A stretch of 64,000 nucleotides of DNA from Flammula alnicola. Its lineage: Eukaryota; Basidiomycota; Agaricomycetes; Agaricales; Strophariaceae. The notes beneath the pieces were generated by a model, which saw only the letters and a program-made list of their open reading frames with translations, did no database searches and was not told the origin of the DNA. The translations under genes and the position numbers were made by a program. Below are positions 35,401 through 47,154 of the stretch, in pieces (position 1 is the first letter of the stretch; each line of letters opens with the position of its first letter). The DNA lies in the NCBI GenBank assembly GCA_015499995.1, contig JADNRV010000040.1, positions 1-64,000 on the forward strand, given 5' to 3'.

Positions 35401-37329
35401 TCTCAAGTTTTGATAAGTTCCTATGGAGCTGAAAACCTGGTTCCCATAAACAGGTGATGTTGGCATCGGTCGCCACGCATAGTTCACGTTCAAAAACCGC
35501 TCCAGCTGCTCTCTTAGAACTGAAAACTGCTTGTGACCTCTTTGAGACTGCATCTGCATATGGTGGCAGAGCCGTCAAATTCCTTGTCAGTGTTTTCCCT
35601 GCATATCGATAACACCAACTCTGAACTGTTGTTGTGTTTCTACAGCCTATTCTGAGACGTTTGCAAATGAAAGCCCAACAAGCCTTCCGGGATGCCAACA
35701 ACGGCATACCACCAAGTATCCCGAACGATATCTTCAAGCCTTCTCAACCCAATGAAAATAAGGATGAACTCTCCATTTTCAGCGGCAAGACCCACACAGT
35801 CAGCACCAAATCGAACCCTCCTGCTACTTCGTCGCATTCGGCCGCTGTGAGTTCTGCTGGTTCTGGCAAGAGCTCTCGCTCCGCCAGCGATTCTCCGGGG
35901 CAGATGTTCACAGACAATCCCTCATTCGCTAATGTTCATCCGAGCTTGGTGTCTGAGCTCAATACTTTCCATGGACATATCAAAGCACAAATTCAGAATG
36001 CGTATCGATCCGGCGGAGATCTGTTCGGTGGTGGACCGATGGTTGTCGATCCGAGCTCGAGCTCAAGGGCGCTGTCAAAGCTGTCCATGCAGCAGCAACA
36101 AGATCAAGCCGCATACCAACAACAGCAACAAGCTCAAGCCATTACCAACAACAGCAAGCTAATTACAAGCAGCAGATCGAACAGCAGGAGAGGCTGGAGC
36201 GAGAAAGAATGGAGGCAGAAAGGCGGGAAACCCTAGAGCTAGAGAGGCAAGAACTGGCAAGGAAACAGCAATTGCAACAGCAGCATGATATTCAGCGACA
36301 GTATGCTCATCAGCAGGAGTTCAGAGGCAACAACAACTCCAACAACAGGAAATCCAGAGACAACAACAACAAGAGCTCCAGCGGCAGCAGCAAGCTCATC
36401 AGGAAGCTATCCAACAGCAGCAACAGCAGCGGCAAATAGAGATTCAGCGTCAACAGGAGAAATTCAACAACAGCAGCGACAGGAACAATATCGCCAGCAG
36501 TTGGAAACTAACAACAGCAGTTACAGCAGCAGCAAATGGCCCAGTATCATCAGCAGGCATACGAAACAGAACCGTCGCATGCTATGTATACAGCTGTGGC
36601 TCCTCCTGTTGTGCATTCAATCCCCGTCTCATCGGCGCCTCGACCCAAGTCCCTACGACTGTCCATCACCAACGACACCCTTCGCATCGTCAATCCCAGC
36701 TGGGCATTCAGCAAACCTACCAGCAACCGCCACAGCAACATTATCAGTCCCTTCCCCATCACCCAGTTCAAGTTCCGCAGCCATTGTCATCGTTATCGCA
36801 TTCCAACATTCCTCATTCTCAACATTCAATTCAACCACAGCATACAGGTTTATCAGAGCCTCAACAACCACACATACAAGCGTTCCTCAACAACAGCACT
36901 CGATGTACACTATACCACCAGATTATTCCCATCATCCCAATCCCGAAACCGTGCAGACGGGAATTCCTCCGTCAACTACACTGCTCCTCCTGCTTCATCT
37001 TATGGGCAGCCCTCTGTTCCACCCACATCTTCTGTACCTTACGTTTCAGATACCTATAAGTACTGGCCGGCCGCCTCGACATCCTTTGCGATGCCGGACC
37101 AGCAAGCTACATCGACGACATATGCCGCTGGACCTGGACCCGCACCATCAACATTATACCCCAGAGAATGCGCTCCGAGGTATTGCCGCTGATGATAGGA
37201 GCTTGCAGGAAACCTGGCAGTCGTATATGACCAACGTACGTACCCACTTCCTTCTTTTAATTTTTTGCCGTTGGCTAATCTTGCTGAAATGTTTAGGTCG
37301 GATCACCTCGTCAATTCTTCGAAGATTGA
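32443..37329 (+). CDS. Zn(II)2Cys6 fungal-specific transcription factor with Q-rich C-terminus (multiple frame breaks)
   Basis: Exons: 32443-32512, 32575-32602, 32715-32753, 32847-32912, 32971-33295, 33396-33407, 33457-34219, 34291-34450, 34512-34521, 34584-34675, 34736-34844, 34901-35388, 35454-35585, 35646-37235, 37297-37329. The zinc cluster is split over exons 2-4: SCAEC, RRLKLKCDKTVPCS, SCKRRGCSAIC. A coiled coil follows (MSDRIRQLEDALAIL), then the fungal_trans domain (LMAIYEGMCSGENSIETTWA, IGLHRDCARWKLTPAEVQ, FPYWKARFGAECVS). Intron 1 uses a GC donor. Exons of 12 and 10 nt occur. Frame changes by a net -1 at 34349-34353 (CCC to CC) and repeatedly between about 36130 and 37150 in the Gln-rich tail, yet every piece stays open and the last exon (VGSPRQFFED, stop) is in register with SLQETWQSYMTN before it. 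Either residual sequence errors or early decay. Targets unknown. Confidence 0.78.
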
Positions 37330-37662
37330 TTGTTCGGTATTCCCATTTACTTTCCGGATCTCGCCTCAAATGTATACTACTATCTCTCGTGTCTTATCGT
37401 TGTTATTGTCTCTCCAGTTATCCTACGTCTATTGCTTTCTTGTAGTGTCGCTTTCTTGTTTGCTTTCTTGCTGCTGCCGCTTATCGCGGATTAAATGATA
37501 TTGTAACTTACAGTAGATGGTATTGTACATCGTCGCATCACCTGTGCAATGAACGAGAGAATATAGAGTAATTATATCAAATACAAGTGGGCAACCAGCC
37601 ATGAATCGAACGTAGGATAGGAGTGTTCCATAAATCCCAAGGCAGAGCTGCATCGCGAACTT

Positions 37663-39770
37663 CTAGAGCCCCTTACAAAGCATCTTGCCTCGTCTCATCT
37701 GTGCCCTGCAGAGATCAATCTCAGTGGGCACCGCGAGGATGGAAGCAAGAAGGATGCCAGTGGAGTCTGCGAAGCCAATGGAGCCAATCTTGAATTCGCG
37801 TTCTTGTCGTCTCTGCTCGATATCATTACTAGTATTCGGATCTGGCGGCTCGTGGTTGATACGGTAGAAGACGTTCACGCTGTGAGAAAAAAAAGCAGAT
37901 TAGTAGGTATGTCCAGAGACAATGGCGCGGAATGGATGATGATCATGAAACACGAGATGAGGGCAGACGTACTAGGCCAGGCCACCGCAGATACCCTCCA
38001 GGCTGACAAGTATAACACGAGGAATATATTCATGCTTTCAGACTCCTCTCCGAAGAACCCGAAGGCGGATTCATACGACAAGGTTAGCAGGATGCCAAAC
38101 TGGACGATGGCAGGCAGGGGCAAAAGCCGCGTTGGCAAAGCAGGAAATCCGAGGGAGATAGACGACCGCGAAAGGAATACAGTCGCTTGGTATACCAGCT
38201 TTGGATGACGTGAATAGGATGGTGATGGATAATGCGTATAGAAGGAGGTGTAAAGGTTAGACAAGATAGATGGCATAGATGATAGGAGACGAGCGGCGTA
38301 CCTGCCATAGAGGATAATAGTCTCGGACGGTATGTATGATCTTACTTAGAAGCCAGTGGCCTTCCGCAGACGGAACGGGGTAGAGAAGGGTCGGTCCGAT
38401 ACCCTGAGGGGGAGATTGATAAGTCGTAGCTAAGTGCAAGAATAACCAATTCACGAACCTGATTGATAGTATACTCGAACTAGAGCATAAAAATGAGTAA
38501 GTTTCATTTTAAAAAAAACTTCTCGTCGAGATGGTCACACTCACAAGGTAAACGCAGACTATGATGTCCAAAAATGAATCAAATTTGATCCTTCCAAGAG
38601 GATTTTCAACTTACAGAGCGGTGCCATGTACTTTGGCAGAAGAGGTTTAACAAGCCGCCATTTGTCGTTCGCCGATAGAGCGATGCCTCTTTTAGGACCT
38701 GGAGAAACAGTTCCTCTTCCTCTCCTATTTCATCTTCCGCTGCAGCCAAAGGCGTGTACGGGAGAGAAGTTATTGGCTGAGGAGGGCTGAGCATATCCTC
38801 ATAGGCAGACGGCGTGGTCGAGTAGAGGAAGGCTGATGCACTCGGGAGTAGGAAGTAATAGGTCAAGGGTATTATTAAAGGCATGATCTGCGAGAAATAT
38901 TCTGAATGAAGGACAGTCATGCAGAATGGAATGAACGCACAGAGGACATTCCAACACCGATACGCACACCTAAGCCCCGCACTTCCCACCACAAAAATGC
39001 GCCAACGAGTCCCGCTGCTCCAGTTCCTGAAGCAAAGTAACTTAAGAGCCTCCGTTAGCTGAGGGTTATGGATTGAAAAACGAGGATCTTTCTTACCCAA
39101 CACTGTGCCTGCAATGGACGTAGGCACATATGTTGTCGAGAGCTGAAGAAAGGTTAACTCTCCCAAACCCGACGAGAATGAGCTATTGCAATTCCCAATA
39201 GTCGCATATGCAGGCTATCGAAAATAGCCACAACCTGTGCAGTGGACATGAGATGGTGTGAATGAATGCTGCATGAACAAGGCTCCAAAAAGGGACATCA
39301 TGTCTGACTCACGAGCATACCGAAGGTACTCAGCAAACAGCATCCAACAGCCTTTTGGCGTATCTTATCCGTCCCTTCAATATGTATGGCCAACAAACTT
39401 TGGCGGCCATAGACGGCGCTATGTTGCAGAAAGCAATGATGCCCTTGGGTGTAGACGGAGGACTAAATCCAATGCTGCTGAAAGAATGATGACATATAGA
39501 ACTGGAATAAACAGAATTAAGAATCAGAGATCGGTTGGAATTTCAAGATCCACATACCATTGTTGATGAGGCCAAATATGAAGAACGACAGCCGAGCTTT
39601 CGGATGAGCCTCCGTTCGCGTTCTGCGAGGCAACCATGAGCCAGCAAAGCAACTATATGTCATATGAGAGCTATATAATATATACCTTTCTGTTCATGGG
39701 CTTCATCTTCAGACTCGTCTGGAAGCACAAGGCCAAGTTCCGCAGGTGCAAAGGTTGCTCGTCGCGGCAT
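37663..39770 (-). CDS. CLN3: CLN3/battenin (Btn1-like) lysosomal/vacuolar membrane protein (frame breaks)
   Basis: Start ATG at 39770 (MPRRATFAPAELGLVLPDES), stop at 37665-37663. CLN3 proteins are 11-12 pass membrane proteins of the vacuole/lysosome; in yeast Btn1 affects vacuolar pH and basic amino acid transport. Diagnostic stretches, in order: RLSFFIFGLINN, VLYVIILSAALDLV, STPKGIIAFCNIAPSMAAKV, GELTFLQLSTTYVPTSIAGT, FEYTINQGIGPTLLYPVPSA, RDYYPLWQLVYQATVFLSRS, ISLGFPALPTRLLPLPAIVQ, GICGGLAYVNVFYRI. The family assignment is secure. Five net -1 frame changes separate otherwise perfect register: about 39460, 39344, 39180, 38690 and 38015, several at CC, GG, TT or AAAA runs. Intervening introns are ordinary. 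It is convergent with the Zn2Cys6 gene, 334 bp between stops. Confidence 0.85.
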
Positions 39771-40017
39771 CGTCGTGAGAGATAACAAGTTTCAAGGTAA
39801 GTCTAGGCTGCTTGATCAGAGTTCCCGTTTAATAAACATTAGTCAAGAGGCGTAGCGAGCAGTACGAGGAGAGGACACTTATGAACTGTCACACGATCAT
39901 CTCGTTGGCGTCACGCCCATGTTGCCGCCCATGGAAGAGAACTTATGAGCTTATGTTGGAAAATATGAAATTGCGGTAACGACATAACCACCATGGATGG
40001 TTAATGTACAGCACACG

Positions 40018-42973
40018 TTAGAATACATATAGTTCTAATATTATGGACACTAGGGTACTAGACGATAAAAGCAACATCCTACTACTACTAAGTTCTGAAA
40101 TGACCATATAGTCTCTGTAGATCGTTCTAACGTCCTCGGTCATGGGTTCGAATGCAGGTTTGCATTCTTTGAAGAGATCAAGATGATCTGAGAGTTTGAT
40201 AGCCTTTCCAATGTTGGATTTCTCAAATATCCGAGCACCTTGCGAATTTTCCCACATTGCAAGGATTTCGTGTGTGGCGAACTATCGAAGACTCTTGGTC
40301 AGCCAGCAGGCGAGCTATTACTTCCTCAACAGTCGCTGAATAGGCCGCAGGAGCAGCTGACATAGGACTTCTGCCAATTTGCGGTATGGGGTGAAACCGA
40401 GCTGGATAGTGTTCAAGACGGGACGAAGGCCATCATCGGTAAATACGATATCCTGCTTGTGTATCGACATATGTCGTATCTGGAAGTTCTCCAGTTGTCG
40501 GCATGCGAATTCGTTGGCGTTCAGCATCTTCATACAGAAGGAAGGTGTAGAGAAGGATCCAGATGAACGACTCGAGCTCATGGTGATAGTACCGCTTGAG
40601 AGTACCTTCCCAGTAGGCCTGACTTAACAGGTCCAGCGCCATGAACGGAATGGTTCCAGTTCTGTCGTCCCCTAACACGCGAGGCTCCCATTGAAGAAGG
40701 GACAGATCGAAATCTGTGAGAACACCGCACTTCAAGGAGGGATCGTACATCGCATTGTTCAAGCTAGGATCGCCGTGTTCAACATAATTCTTCCAGAGAA
40801 AACTGTGACCTAAAATCGAACAAGTTATGTCTTCAGTACAAACCAAAACAATTCGAAGAGTTTTCCACTGACACGTTACGACCTCGAGCCATGCCTTCAC
40901 AAAGTCGCCGCCCTTTACATTGGTAATTTTTTCCAGTTTCTTGAAGCCTAGAATGCGAAGAGTTCGGTGGCCTTTCCACCGTCTCTTGATCATGCTTCGC
41001 ACGCGCCTTGTAGTGGATTGTGGCATATCTCCATAAAGTATAGCTCCGGTAAATGCTTCGTCATTTCCTTTCCGTTTATTTTCGCTATCTCGTGAATGAT
41101 CCTGAGCGTTGTCCCTTCGTGAGATCGCTTGACTTCGGGGTAGTATATCTTGCAGACCATCGGCAGACCCTTTCTATTGCCCTGTTTCCCGTCGGCCGCA
41201 AGGACTGCGGTCCCCCTCCCTGCCAAACAATGGGGGGAGGGCGACAAAACCTCGTCAAGTTTCAAAGTAACTTCCTTCAACCGCCGCCCGGCATCATAGT
41301 AATTGTCGAGACGAAGGGGCAGATTAGCCTTCTTGATCGGTTTGGCAGCTTGCTTGGTCTTGGAGTGTGAGGCAGGGTGTTCGTGCGCAGCCACTGCACC
41401 AGGATTGAGCGAGCGAATGACTCCGAAGTCTTCCAAGGTGAAACGCTGGAAAGCAAAGAGGATGACCAGGAAGCGAGAAAGATCGGCGACAATGCTGATG
41501 CCGTCGGACTGGATGATACCCTGACGGTCATAGTACCAGACCCATAATTTATCATCTACGCCGAATCAGTTCAAGATGCTAGCGGATTGTGAGTACTGCT
41601 AAGGACGCACCAACTAACAGCAAATGGATGGCGTGGTGGACACCCAAGCAATGCGACAGCATTTCCATGGCATATGAGGCGCACCGGCTCCGATAAGAAG
41701 TCATTTTTTTAGACTGACTTTCGACTTTCTCTCGTCCAGTTTGAGAAGAAGTTGCTGTACCCGTAGTTGAAGATCGCTGCCTCTTGGCATTCAGTTCCTC
41801 CGCATCTGCTTCATCCAGCGGACGTTTACTACCAGCCTGTACAGCAACGGATGTATCGTCATCGACTTCCTGTAATAATGTTTGATTGGCACACGGCGAC
41901 TGGTAGAGTGGAAGCCCTCCTTGGCTGTGTCACGGAAGATTTTCATCACAGGTTTGCCATACTTCAGCTCGGTACCAGTGAGGTACTGCCGCCACGAGCA
42001 TGGTTTCTTGGATTGGACAGAAAAACATTCATGTGAGAAGGGTTTGTTGGTAATGAGGTCAACATACGAGCCCGCAAGGTCATTTGCCGCAATGAGAGAC
42101 GTAACCCAACATCGGGCTTACGCTTGGTGGTAACCTCAGCCTCCCCTGGATATTTGGCTGTCATTGTTTTAAGATCGCAGACTTGGACTCGGATATCGAG
42201 GGAATGTGGTCCAGGTAAAGGAGCGTTGTCAATATCAATATTTGAGAGGAGTTCCAGAGCGCGGTTGCAGAACTTAGTATAAGGGGCATAACGTTGAGTT
42301 CTCGTTCATTCTGCAGCTGCGGCGTAGAGAAGGTTAAGATATGCTAGGTCAAGTATTGCCAGGGACTTACTATTCTTCAAAAATTCCTGCAGTTGGGCAT
42401 CTTCGCAAACAGGTTTCATCGCCTCCAAACATTCATGGTACACGGTTTGGAGGATGTCGTCTCGTTCCTGGATCAATGTCTTCTCTTCTTCCGTTCCGTC
42501 GTCGCCTTTGCAACTGGGGTTCTCCTTGCAGTCGTTTCCGCCGACTCAGAAGCGTATCGTATCTCTTGCAATTGCTCGATTTTTTCTTGCAATTCGTCCA
42601 GTCGCTTCTTCTCTGTGCTACCCTCGTGAAGCAAAAGGGATAACAAATATTTCAGAAGTTCGTCGAAGTCGCATTTGGTAGTATTCTTGAGGTCTAACTG
42701 GAGATCCTGCTCTATATCTTCCGGTCTATACCATAAAGTAATGCGATTAATGCCTGATGCCTGCGCCATGGATCGGTTGAAACACTGACTGGTATTCCGT
42801 AACACCAGCGCGGCTCCGAGACGATGTGGCATTTCTGGCCGGCGTCGCAAATACTGGTTGTGCTGGAGGGGCACTTTAAAAGATGACAGGAGGAAAGTTA
42901 TGAAGCTGAAAACTTGGCCATTATCTATGAACACTGACCTTGGTTCCTTTCGGGGCGTGGAAGGAGTGGTCAT
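40018..42973 (-). CDS. FunK1-like fungal protein kinase (exon structure uncertain, frame breaks)
   Basis: FunK1 kinases form a large family in mushroom-forming fungi and are linked to multicellularity by expansion, not by known substrates. Seen here: an N-terminus from ATG 42973 (MTTPSTPRKEPR); EDIEQDLQLDLKNTTKCDF and IQERDDILQTVYHECLEAM in the N-terminal region; a glycine-rich loop CLAGRGTAVL and lysine strand MVCKIYYPEVKRSHEG; the catalytic loop EHGDPSLNNAMYD, where HGD replaces HRD but the aspartate and asparagine remain; DFD in place of DFG (GVLTDFDLSLL); and the family-typical RTGTIPFMALDLL and HHELESFIWILLYT. Frames switch at about 42487 and again after the catalytic region, so exact exons cannot be fixed. 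The last frame ends at 40018 (AIKLSDHLDLFKECKPAFEP). Family call is solid; model boundaries are not. Confidence 0.7.
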
Positions 42974-43439
42974 TGTTGTGGGTGTCGATAAGCAAGAAAT
43001 GTGGTCGCAAGGCCTACTTTAAGTACTTATTGTAGTCGATTTAAGTGGCACCAAGTGGCACTAAGGGATCTCCTTTTGAGATATCCTGGGAAAGCGACTG
43101 GTTAATTATAACATCACATGATTAAACAACCAACGCAAATCAACTGTTGGTGGGCATTGCTGACAATGCCTGATGTGTTTGCGTGTCGCTTATGTCATCC
43201 AAAATGATCGCAAAAGTGTCCGACTCAGCTGCCTCCCTCTTTATATGATTCTTATCTATGTAGATGTATTTCAAGGTGGAAAAAATGATTAAATAGTACC
43301 TGAAAACATTTTAGAAAGATATAGACCTTTCTTATGAGCGTAATGCTTTGAATTTCGCACATCTGGTAGCAGTTACACGACTTGTCACAGGTCGGTCACG
43401 CGTCTGTCGCGTAATCAGAAAGTCGGATCTGCTGGGTCA

Positions 43440-43830
43440 CAGGTGCACGCACACCTTGGGCCAGGTCCTCGCACCGTGAACCTTGCACCTAGACATGGCC
43501 CGCGCACCTCCGCAATTTGCCGAGGTCTTTCCCATGCACCCAACGCGCACCTCGCACCTTGTCACTCACCATAAATGCACCTGTCACTCCAGTACTCGCA
43601 CCTCTTATCTCGTACCTAGCACTTCGCACTTCGCACCTCGCACCTGCACCTTGCACCTAGCCACGGCCTACCCAGTGCAAACAAGTGCCAAGTACCCCCG
43701 CAGCACTTTAAAGCGCTTTCTCCTTTTTCGTCATGCGAGTCAAAGCGCGCTCTTAAGCGCCGGTCAAAGGCTCAAAGCACTCTTATGCGCAAGTCAGAGC
43801 GCTCTTAAGCGCAAGTCAAAGCACACTTTC
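43440..43830. repeat. Minisatellite region (GCACCT-type, then GCGCTCTTAAGCGC-type)
   Basis: Between 43440 and 43680 the hexamer-like unit GCACCT/GCACTT recurs many times with variable spacing. From about 43710 to 43830 a different unit containing AAAGCGCTCTTAAGCGC recurs about three to four times with changes. GCGCTTAAGAGCGC-like palindromes make the second part hairpin-prone. Confidence 0.65.
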
Positions 43831-44330
43831 TCTCTGTGTGTATATATACAGCCTTTGTTTTTAAATTCATTATATTTTCTTATCTCAATCATGCAGAGTA
43901 GATCGACAATTAATCCTGGAATAAAAACAATCAGCGCAATGGTTACGGAACTTACGGTACTGTTGGAGGTTAGTGACTGAGCCACTCATGTAGCAGAGGC
44001 GGTGACGTGTTTATAGCAACTGTTACTAACGAATATGGCGCATGCCAGCACAGTGACCGCCGCCCCCGTCTGGGCAGCATAACGGTGCGAGCAGAAAGTG
44101 GGGAAGGGTGCGCAGGTTTGTGGGAAGGGCACCCGTGGGACAATTGTTGGTAATAGGTGCGAGGTGTGGTCCACGCACCAGGTCCGCGCACCTGGCTCCC
44201 AGTCGATCAGACGTTCTCCGCGTAATTAAGTAACTGCTGTGACTCCAGCGCAAAATCCTTTTCACGTTCGAGAATCTCACTTTTTCCACTACTTCTGCAG
44301 AGACAAATTGAATATTTTTCTAAAAAGAAC

Positions 44331-44430
44331 AATTCTGTCAAAGGAATAAGGAATGGCCATAGGCCTCACCTAGTTACATTACCTTTCTTACACTTAAAGA
44401 TATTCTATTTCTTATTCCTTTGACAGAATT
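44331..44430. repeat. 100-bp foldback with perfect 20-bp arms
   Basis: Left arm 44331-44350 and right arm 44411-44430 are exact reverse complements (AATTCTGTCAAAGGAATAAG and its complement), separated by a 60-bp loop. No clear target duplication is seen beyond AA/AAA at the edges. It could be a minimal foldback element or a structured non-coding segment. Confidence 0.75.
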
Positions 44431-44929
44431 AAAGAGTGAGTTAACATAACTCGATTTAAGGAATAAAATCTTCAGATATGTCAAATTTGCGGACGTGAAA
44501 AGCATCGGACACTCGAATTTATGAGATAGCGGGTGGGAAAATCTAAATACACAGCCACATCATTTCTTACCCAAACCGACAGTGCCCCTGTTTTGCAACT
44601 GTTCCGAATCCGATTTACAACTTCGCATGGTCCCCGCTCAGCGCTCAAGGCTTGGCCAAGTGTGACGATGATAATTTGCGGAATGACAGACAATTCGCGA
44701 CCGATTTGCGACTTTTGTAAGAACGCCAAATTGAATAGGTTTGCTTCCGGAAACACTCTTTGGAGTGCTGGGTCACAGCTTGTGACAGTTGTCTTAATTA
44801 GACCAGCCATCAATTACTTCCGAGCCATTGTTGAATCCTACATACAACACTCCTGACTGGGCCTATAGAGCATAAAAGAGCACGCGAACACAAAAACGCT
44901 CATTCATCTTCATTGGATACCGTGTAAGG

Positions 44930-46727
44930 ATGGCTCGCGGTCGACCGAGTTCCAAAAAAACCCGCGCAGCTAAATCGCAGAAGGCGGATACTCTATCAGA
45001 GGAGAAATGGGCTACCATGAAGCCGTTTGGGTCCTTCGTTAGTAAGTTTTCATATTGTGATATCAAATTCGTAGGTTCTAATCGACGAGCTGTCTCTCTC
45101 AACTCTTATGTTCGACTTATATCGAAATTCAATCGGTTCCTCGAACGTCCCAACTCAACAATCTATAGTTACTGATAAAGACGTTGGTGAAGATCATAAA
45201 TTCACCAAAGACGACATGTATGTCGACGACTATAGTCTTGTCCTTCAGGGAATAAATCTCAATGCATGTTTATCAAAGTGTTGCGATACTTCCCAACGGG
45301 CGCGAACCAGGTTCAGACATCGAATTCTGGGAATACTGGGTTGCGAAGATTAGAGATGTACGCGCAGAAATACACACAGATGGCACGAATACTGTCAGTG
45401 TTTTTCTCTCTGGCACAATTCATTCTGCACTACTGTTTGCTTATGACCTTCCGGACTGTGCTAGGTTTGGGCTAAGGTTCAGTGGTTTTATTCTGGGAAA
45501 GACGTAGCGGACGTTATCAAGTCGTTGTGCGTATTTATTCATTGAGACACTTGCATGATGCTGATGGCATAATCTATCCCCCTTCTTTCTGATGTTTCGC
45601 AATATTTTTTCCCCAGTGACGCGGCGGCAGTCGGGCGTTATGAGCGAATATTCGCAGACCACTACGACTTTCTGGAATCTGAATCATTTGATGGTCCGTC
45701 TCTTTTGGTCAGATCTTTATTCCTCTATTTCTTATTTCCAAACCATCCAGCCGTCATTCCTATGATCAAGTTCAACGAGAACGACCCTGAACAAGCATAC
45801 ATTGCAAATGACCAATTTTATCGACGCTATACCTTTGAGTATAAAGCCCGGACTCTCAAGGTACCTCTTTTGGCACTGAAAAAACTAAACGAAAAGTGTG
45901 CTAAAGTCATTAATTCCCTCGCTGTCTAGCCGAAACCTGGCTCGTCGGCCTGCACATGTCAGAAACCGTATGACCCAAACGATAACGCGCCTTCCAGTCT
46001 CATGCACTTCTGCCCGCGTCCCTCATGTCGACGGGCATATCACCAGAAGTGTCTGTTAAGCGCAAAATCCAAGGAGAGCTCTACTACTGCCACAATCGTC
46101 GTCACAAAAGCGTCGACGTTGACCGAAAGACCAGCGAGGAGTGCCCGGAAACACGCGAGCCCTATTAAAAAAGCTTCCCAAAAGGTCGAAACTCAGACTA
46201 TCGCCTCGACATCATCCTCTTCGAGTCGAGCCCTTCGTCTGCTGGCGTGTTCCCCGGACACAGACGAAGATGTTGACTTGGAATCCCTCATCCCGCTCAC
46301 TGTCATTCACACAGTGCCCCAAGACGATGACTCGGACTCGGGTTTGCAACCGCCCAAGAAGAAACGCCGCGGTCGTCCTAGTAAGAACCCACCGGCATCA
46401 GTGCGCGAGGCACATGTCCAGGAGCCGCGATCGCTCGCCTCTATCCTCGACGAACTCCCTGCTGAGCTCCTCGAAGTCGCGCAGCAGCCTTTGGTCCGCG
46501 GAGGCGCATTTGCAAAAGGCGGTGTTGCGGGTAATGTTGGGTTCGTCACCCGCGCGAGGCGGCTTGTGTATGAGGTCCTGGAGGGCAGTCTGCTGCCTGA
46601 GGAATGGAAAGAGCATGTCTTTGGCGAAAGCAAGGAGGTGGGAGTCGAGAATGCCATTGTCAAAATTGCCGGGTCGAGGAAGGCGTTACCACCTGTGGTG
46701 TGTCCACATTGTAAAAGTGCTATCTAA
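44930..46727 (+). CDS. BAH domain plus PHD-type finger chromatin protein with AT-hook
   Basis: Seven exons (44930-45041, 45169-45217, 45279-45393, 45465-45526, 45617-45693, 45751-45860, 45930-46727) give 440 residues, all phases intact. Residues about 35-170 form a BAH domain: FVITDKDVGEDHKFTKDDIV, AILPNGREPG, EFWEYWVAKIRDVRAE, VWAKVQWFYSGKDVADVIKS, FYRRYTFEYKARTLK. A compact Cys/His finger follows (TCQKPYDPNDNAP, MHFCPRPSCRRAYHQKCLL), matching a PHD or PHD-like module. An AT-hook-like basic segment, KKKRRGRPSKNPP, lies further on, and the protein ends with CPHCKSAI. BAH-PHD proteins in filamentous fungi include EPR-1/BP1, readers of H3K27 methylation; the aromatic residues (EYW, QWFY, HYDF) fit a BAH cage, but reader activity here is inference. 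The 63-nt third-exon boundary uses the donor GTATGT at 45218. Confidence 0.82.
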
Positions 46728-47154
46728 AATCGTTGTCTTATTTTTATGTATGTTTTTTGTACTTTCGAGTCTTTTTGGGTCCTTGGTTGCTTTCGCGCAG
46801 GCTATAACCTTTTTTTTTTGCCTCTTTTAACGCTCCAGTTATTCTTACTTTGTAATTTTATCTTGTACAGCACATATATATATTTATTCTCGTTGCTGAA
46901 GATGTGTTGGTACGACAACATTGTATTTGAAACAGATACAGATAAAGTTCCATGAGGGAAATAAAATACAAATGGGCCCAGGATAAAAATTTCCTTCCTA
47001 TCGTTGAGAAATGTTTGTTATACAGGTTCTTGAAGTGATGTGAGCAACAGAAAGTGCAACTATATAGGAAGATGGAATGACGTCGTCCTTGCCGGAGATC
47101 CAGATGGCAGCAATGCATGCAAGAGCGAGTGGCTGGGAGTGAAGAACACGAAAT
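46728..47154. other. Convergent 3' flank
   Basis: About 430 bp between the stop of the BAH-PHD gene and the end of the minus-strand gene. AT-rich, with T runs near 46811-46819; no gene seen. It presumably holds the 3' untranslated regions of both neighbours. Confidence 0.5.

Larger units (their letters stand above)
42974..44929. other. Repeat-bearing intergenic interval
   Basis: No gene is recognised in about 1.95 kb. It contains a GCACCT-rich minisatellite and a CTCTTAAGCGCAAGTCAAAG-type tandem repeat (43440-43830) and a perfect foldback (44331-44430). The right part is the promoter of the BAH-PHD gene. Confidence 0.5.
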
